A stretch of 64,000 bases of DNA. Source: Arenicola marina. Its lineage: Eukaryota; Annelida; Polychaeta; Arenicolidae. Below the pieces are notes generated by a model that made no database searches, was not told the DNA's origin, and was given only the letters and a program-made list of their open reading frames with translations. The DNA is taken from contig OZ025264.1 of NCBI GenBank assembly GCA_964019135.1, positions 1,922,001-1,986,000 of the forward strand. Direction: 5' to 3'. The translations under genes were made by a program, and so were the position numbers. This document shows positions 59,438-64,000 of this stretch, in pieces (position 1 is the first letter of the stretch; the number at the start of each line of letters is the position of its first letter).

Positions 59438-59462
59438 CTAGGTCAATAAACAATGAACAAGA

Positions 59463-62440
59463 ACTCAGTAGAACACTGATGATAATTGAAATCGGCTTTG
59501 AGTCAAAGAGCGTGTCTTTTGAAATATGCTGACGTTATATGATGATTATTATTTCACTTATTAATAACTAAGGCTATTTCTTCATTCCAGTAGCTTAACT
59601 ATTGCATATACCGAGTCCCTTGATTTGAACTTTAAATTGAAAAGAAAAGCGTCGTTTCGGCGTTAAGGCGTGAACCATGTGCGCAGTCTATAAACCGATA
59701 TTGACATACTTTTATAGCTAAATCGTGCTTTTAGTTCCGTCATTCCTGGAAACGGTAGTAAGATCGGAGCATACTGTTTGTATTATTCAGATGGCCATTC
59801 CACAACTCTTGATGAATTTGGAAGTCGATATCTGAAGGCGTTCGTGCCCAAATTGCCCACTTAATGCTGTATTGGGCTCGCTGAAAGCGCCATTTAGCCC
59901 AAATTGAACCCCTAGGATGCGTGTGCTGGATAAGCACAATTTAACCGATGCTGTTCAATGCGAGCTCTTTTCCCAGATAGAAGGCGCTATTTCGATTGAA
60001 TACGTCTAAATCTCGATTTTCTGTGTGTGCTTGGTCACGCCATGATCCGTGTTCTCAGATTCACCATTGCTAAAATATGGAGCACTCTAGCGCCGAAGCT
60101 AAGAGTGCTATGCTAAAAGCAAATGCGGATTCTTTGCCCAAGTCGATGTTTGCACGTCTTTTTGCAACCAGTCCAGACTCTCAGGGAGGGGTGCACCTCT
60201 TGCGAGCACTCTAACGGCCAAACTAAGCGCCCTAGAGCAATTCTATCGAGATTTACCATAGACAAGATGACTCGCCTCATGCCAAATCTGGGTTATCTAG
60301 GTCAAATATTAACCGAGTTATGGCTCTTTGAACTTCGAATCGCCACTTAACGCGAGGTGGACGTCAACTATTCCTGACACCTCGATGCCATTGGCACACA
60401 TGACGTCACTGACGCTTACCAAATGAAACGAATTGGCTTCTAACTTTTCATGTTACCTACTTATGAATTAATAGTGATATTACCTAGTGGCTAAATATGT
60501 GAAAATGAATTGATTTCAGAATTTCGTCGGGTAACGTTAACTTCGACGTCCTTTTTGACGCACACGTTTCGGTACCGCAAAAAAGTTACCAACGGCAGCG
60601 TTTGTCCCTCGATATACGGAACAACGTTAAATAAATCGCAAGTCGCCATGAGGCATAATAACCGAGTAATGGCCTTTGTAAAACTAGAACGTCATGACGT
60701 CATGGTGGCATCATGACGTGACGCACGACAACGTCCAAGTAGCAATGGGCTAAAATTTGCTGTCACAACTCATTGGATTAAAGAGCTAGGCGATAACAAG
60801 AATAGTCCTTCAGTTATGGTTTGACGAAATGGCCAAAAGTTGCGTTAGTTCATCATTGCGGAGACACGGAGACCGACGACATGACGAACACTGCAGGCGG
60901 AGTGATATAACAACTAATTGGTTTCTTTCACTAGTTCTCTGGAGATGAATTTTTCCTACCATTTGGCGCCAAGAACACAGCACTAGCATATTTTTCTGAT
61001 TTTTGACCATTTTTCAAGGGGTACACAATCTCCATTCACTTATCATTGGCGGCCCCGCAAAAGTGTCGTCCCACTTCGAAGCGCTCTAGCGCCGTAACTA
61101 GACAACATCCGCCTGATTGAAGCATTAAATGATCTGTAGATGCTTATTGGCAACTAGTTGGCGAAAAGAATACAATTTTAGCATTTTTATCTGATTTTTG
61201 ACGAGTTTCCTTTAAATGGCAAGAATATGTATGTTTACCATTAGGCCAGTGGCTTCGTTGCCATGGAAACAAACACAACGTTGAGATCGCCGTCCTTTTC
61301 TTATAACTTGCCTTAAGGTGATAGTACCTTACTGTGTGGCGAAGGAGATTGAACTAGTTTGAGTGGAAGCAGGTCATATTCACTCAAGTTCATTGTTTCC
61401 CATAGGATCCCATGTTAAACGATTTCAACTATATACCGAAAAGTAATATGGCTATGTCACCATGTTCTCCGATTATGAGGCAGCTTAGCATTATTCATCA
61501 ACGGCTGCAAGCATTAAGTGATGGCTTGAATATGACGCCCGTGTGAGCCTCTTCTAGCACTAAAAAGTCGTATCTTTCAGCATTGGTCAAATTTAGAAAA
61601 AACCTGCGACGTCACTTTTTGATCCAATTGCATATGGTTAGAACTGTGGCTACTAGGTATTATGTTTAACTAATGCAAACATTCCGGTGTTGCTTGCTGG
61701 AGGCACTTGTGAAATATGATTTTTTCCCAGAATGAGAGATCTAGGAATTCAACATGGGACGTCCCATAGAGAAATGCCGTCGGCCCTGGAACCGGAAGTA
61801 AGATAGGAACGTATCCTTTTTAGTTCACAGCTGTAAGAAGTCTACAACATGATGCTACAACATGATGCATTTTAATGGGGTTTTTTCTGATTTGTGACGA
61901 TGTTTTGTATGTACCAAAGGTTATGTCATCGTGACGTCACGTAATGGCTTGGAAAGCTTTAAGATTCGATTCAAGTCATCTCAATTCATATTTCTATCAT
62001 TCATTAGAACATCATAGAGATAAATTTATGCTAAAGGTGTCAAAAAGGAATTTTTTTTACATGCGTTTTGCCCAAAATATATGACTTCATTTTGCTTGAA
62101 ATGAGTACAACGCATCAAAAAGTGAACACATACAAAAACTGCACCTTAAAGGGTAGCACATTTTGAAACTTACCAGACATCTCTAGCTTTAATATTAACG
62201 GAGATATAAGCGGTTTTAGTTGAAACAGATAAAAAATATCGCTGTGAACTTTACCTTGGAGCTTTCGACCTACGTTGACGAGTATGCTGTAGCAATACTG
62301 CCTAGCTATTAGGTATTAAATACCTCGAACCGATGCATGCAGCCGTTAGGCCACAAGGATACTTCACATCTTAGCGTGAGCAAGACATACTTACAAACAA
62401 GCAAACAAACACGATTGACCGACATATGATGAAAATTTTC
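59463..62440. mobile_element. Noncoding dispersed repeat in PARP copy 3 intron
   Basis: Counterpart of 13,832-16,808 with small differences (for example an extra AGCAATGGGCTA near 60,740). No coding frame. Confidence 0.6.
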
Positions 62441-62764
62441 GTCATAATAACAGGTCCGGTAAAACTACGAAAGACCTGTTAGAAGCATGTTAAGCTAGAA
62501 CATATATCTAAAGACATAATACTGATGTAATGAGATCCCGTCATTAACAATGGACATGTGAACATATTTGGCGCGCCAATAGTCAAAATCGAGCGCTATC
62601 AACAATGCGTATCTCAACATATTAAAACATATAAAATGAGTGTGAAGAACTGGCCATGCAGATAAGAGGTGCGTTGCTGGAACACCACATATGCAAACGT
62701 CTATGTGTGTGCAGTGATGAAGTGTCTTTCTTCGAAAGTATTATAGGTTACTACCGGAAACATG

Positions 62765-64000
62765 GGTCCCTGTATGTACCTGCCATTCATTTTCCATTGC
62801 AAATGGGAAATAGAAAAAGACAAATGTTTTATTTTATTTTACCTGTTTCAAATGGGTTAAAGGTACATATTTCGTTCACCATTCGTTTCCCATTGAAAAA
62901 CGGAATTTGAGTATCTTGACTAGCGCACGGAAAACGGGGAACCAGGCAGGACGAGGATAGGGTGGGATGTGGAGTTGGGGATAGGAGGGGGGGGGGTGAA
63001 CGGCGCGTGCTGGCGTGGCCCTAGAAGTTGCAAACTGCTTGACTGCCGCTGCGGCCCAACACCAGGAGATTCGAGGGGAGGGCACTGAAACACAGATCTG
63101 GTAGAGGGTGCCGCGGGTACCCCTTGATGCCTGAGAGTGCAAACATCTTTGATGAAAAGGCTACCCATATAGAGCGGACAGTTGTGATAAATACAGATAG
63201 AACTGATATTGATAAACTTCCGACCGTGTGTGTGTGTATGGAGGTGGGGGGGACCATTACATATTGTTTTTTCTTGTATTTTTCTCTGTTCAGGGCCTCT
63301 ATTGAGCGGTTGGTTCTGTAAATTCTTTGGTTTCATGCAGACACCTGTTCGGTTTATTCTTTTTTTTCGGCAAACCCGATCGATGAAAGCACATTGTCAG
63401 CGTTCCTCCCCCCCCCCCCCCATCCCCCCCCCCCCGGTTGCGAGTTTTAAAATATCCGCTCTATAGGGGTATCTTTTTCATCACACATGTCCGCTCTCTC
63501 AGGCATCAGGGGTCACCCGCAAACCCCCGAGTATGGTAGGAGTTTCGGCCCTAAACGTGGGGGCCGGGGCCGAGGCCGGGGCCGGGGCCGGGGCCGGCTC
63601 CCCTTCCCCCCCACCCCCATCCCTGGATCCGTCCCTGCTTGCTGGACACATATCGCATACTGTTCTCCCACTCTCCATATGGCATGCGCGGCCTACCCAC
63701 ACCACTGCGGTCAGCATGGCCGCCGCCAAAACAACGTAAGCCTTTCGTGTCTGACGTCGCAACTATCAAGGCCACGCTAGCACGCACCGTGCACGCTAAC
63801 CCCACCCCCCTCCCCGCCCATCCCCACCTCCACACCCCAACCCTTCGCCTGTCCTGCCTTGTTCCTCGTTTTCCGTGCGCTATTCAGCACACTCAAATGA
63901 GAAATAGGAAATGGGTTGATTTTTCCATTTTTCATTTTCGTTTTGCAAAGGGAATTGGGTATAGGAAAGATGTACCTCTAACCCATTACGCATTTGATAT
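62765..64000. mobile_element. TIR element in PARP copy 3 intron (right end beyond window)
   Basis: Counterpart of 17,124-18,750. The left TIR starts at 62,765. Several C- and G-runs differ in length from copy 1, and 29 bases near 17,825 of copy 1 are missing. The 227-base duplication cannot be checked because the window ends. Confidence 0.75.

Larger units (their letters stand above)
55560..64000 (+). repeat. Recent segmental duplication, right copy
   Basis: Partner of 9,930-18,390. The left breakpoint lies inside the PARP exon 55,403-55,580. Confidence 0.9.

Noticed and set aside
1-64000. CRISPR array, operon-like layout or phage-type defence system
   Set aside because: Tandem repeats here have no spacers, genes are intron-split, and the sequence is clearly animal.

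Overview
This window is metazoan nuclear DNA, AT-rich, with GT-AG introns, AATAAA poly(A) signals, a tRNA-derived SINE, LINE tails, hAT- and CACTA-type DNA transposons, a Ty3/gypsy fossil and a tyrosine-recombinase element. An invertebrate with an expanded PARP14/15-type gene family (lancelet, other invertebrate deuterostome or mollusc) fits best. The species cannot be fixed from sequence alone.

The organising feature is a minus-strand tandem array of genes that join one macro domain to a PARP14/15-like ADP-ribosyltransferase (ART) domain. Copy 1 (8,998-18,951) and copy 2 (42,567-46,969) have macro and ART exons with intact splice sites and consistent phases. Copy 3 (54,724-59,437) does too, but runs off the right edge. 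A relic copy E (about 26,240-27,790) keeps the 3' end and one perfect ART exon. Each 3' end is bordered by a related noncoding flank block (about 130-6,200; 21,870-23,190; 40,490-41,200; 47,430-51,440 plus 53,078-53,520). The repeating unit is therefore flank block plus PARP gene.

Copies 1 and 3 are almost identical from inside the penultimate ART exon (about 9,930 and 55,560) to the window edge, yet their last ART exons and 3' flanks differ clearly. Copy 1 has a copy-2-like 3' end and copy 3 a copy-E-like one, so the genes are recent mosaics.

Paralogues provide natural empty sites for several insertions: a 1.6-kb terminal-inverted-repeat (TIR) element filled with AAAGATATC palindromes (51,450-53,071); another 1.6-kb TIR element (17,124-18,750 and from 62,765); two hAT-like MITE loci, one shared by copies 1 and 3; a roughly 3-kb noncoding dispersed repeat in an intron; a SINE; and a retroposon with an 11-base target duplication.

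The centre (23.3-40 kb) is a transposon graveyard: a gypsy pol fragment, a tyrosine-recombinase element, two minisatellites (about 145 and 80 bases) and a CACTA/EnSpm transposase with a frameshift and a decayed companion gene. The left edge holds a LINE end captured in a 42-base minisatellite and tandemly duplicated, then a large array with a 20-odd-base unit. No tRNA or rRNA genes, CRISPR arrays or bacterial-type operons were seen.
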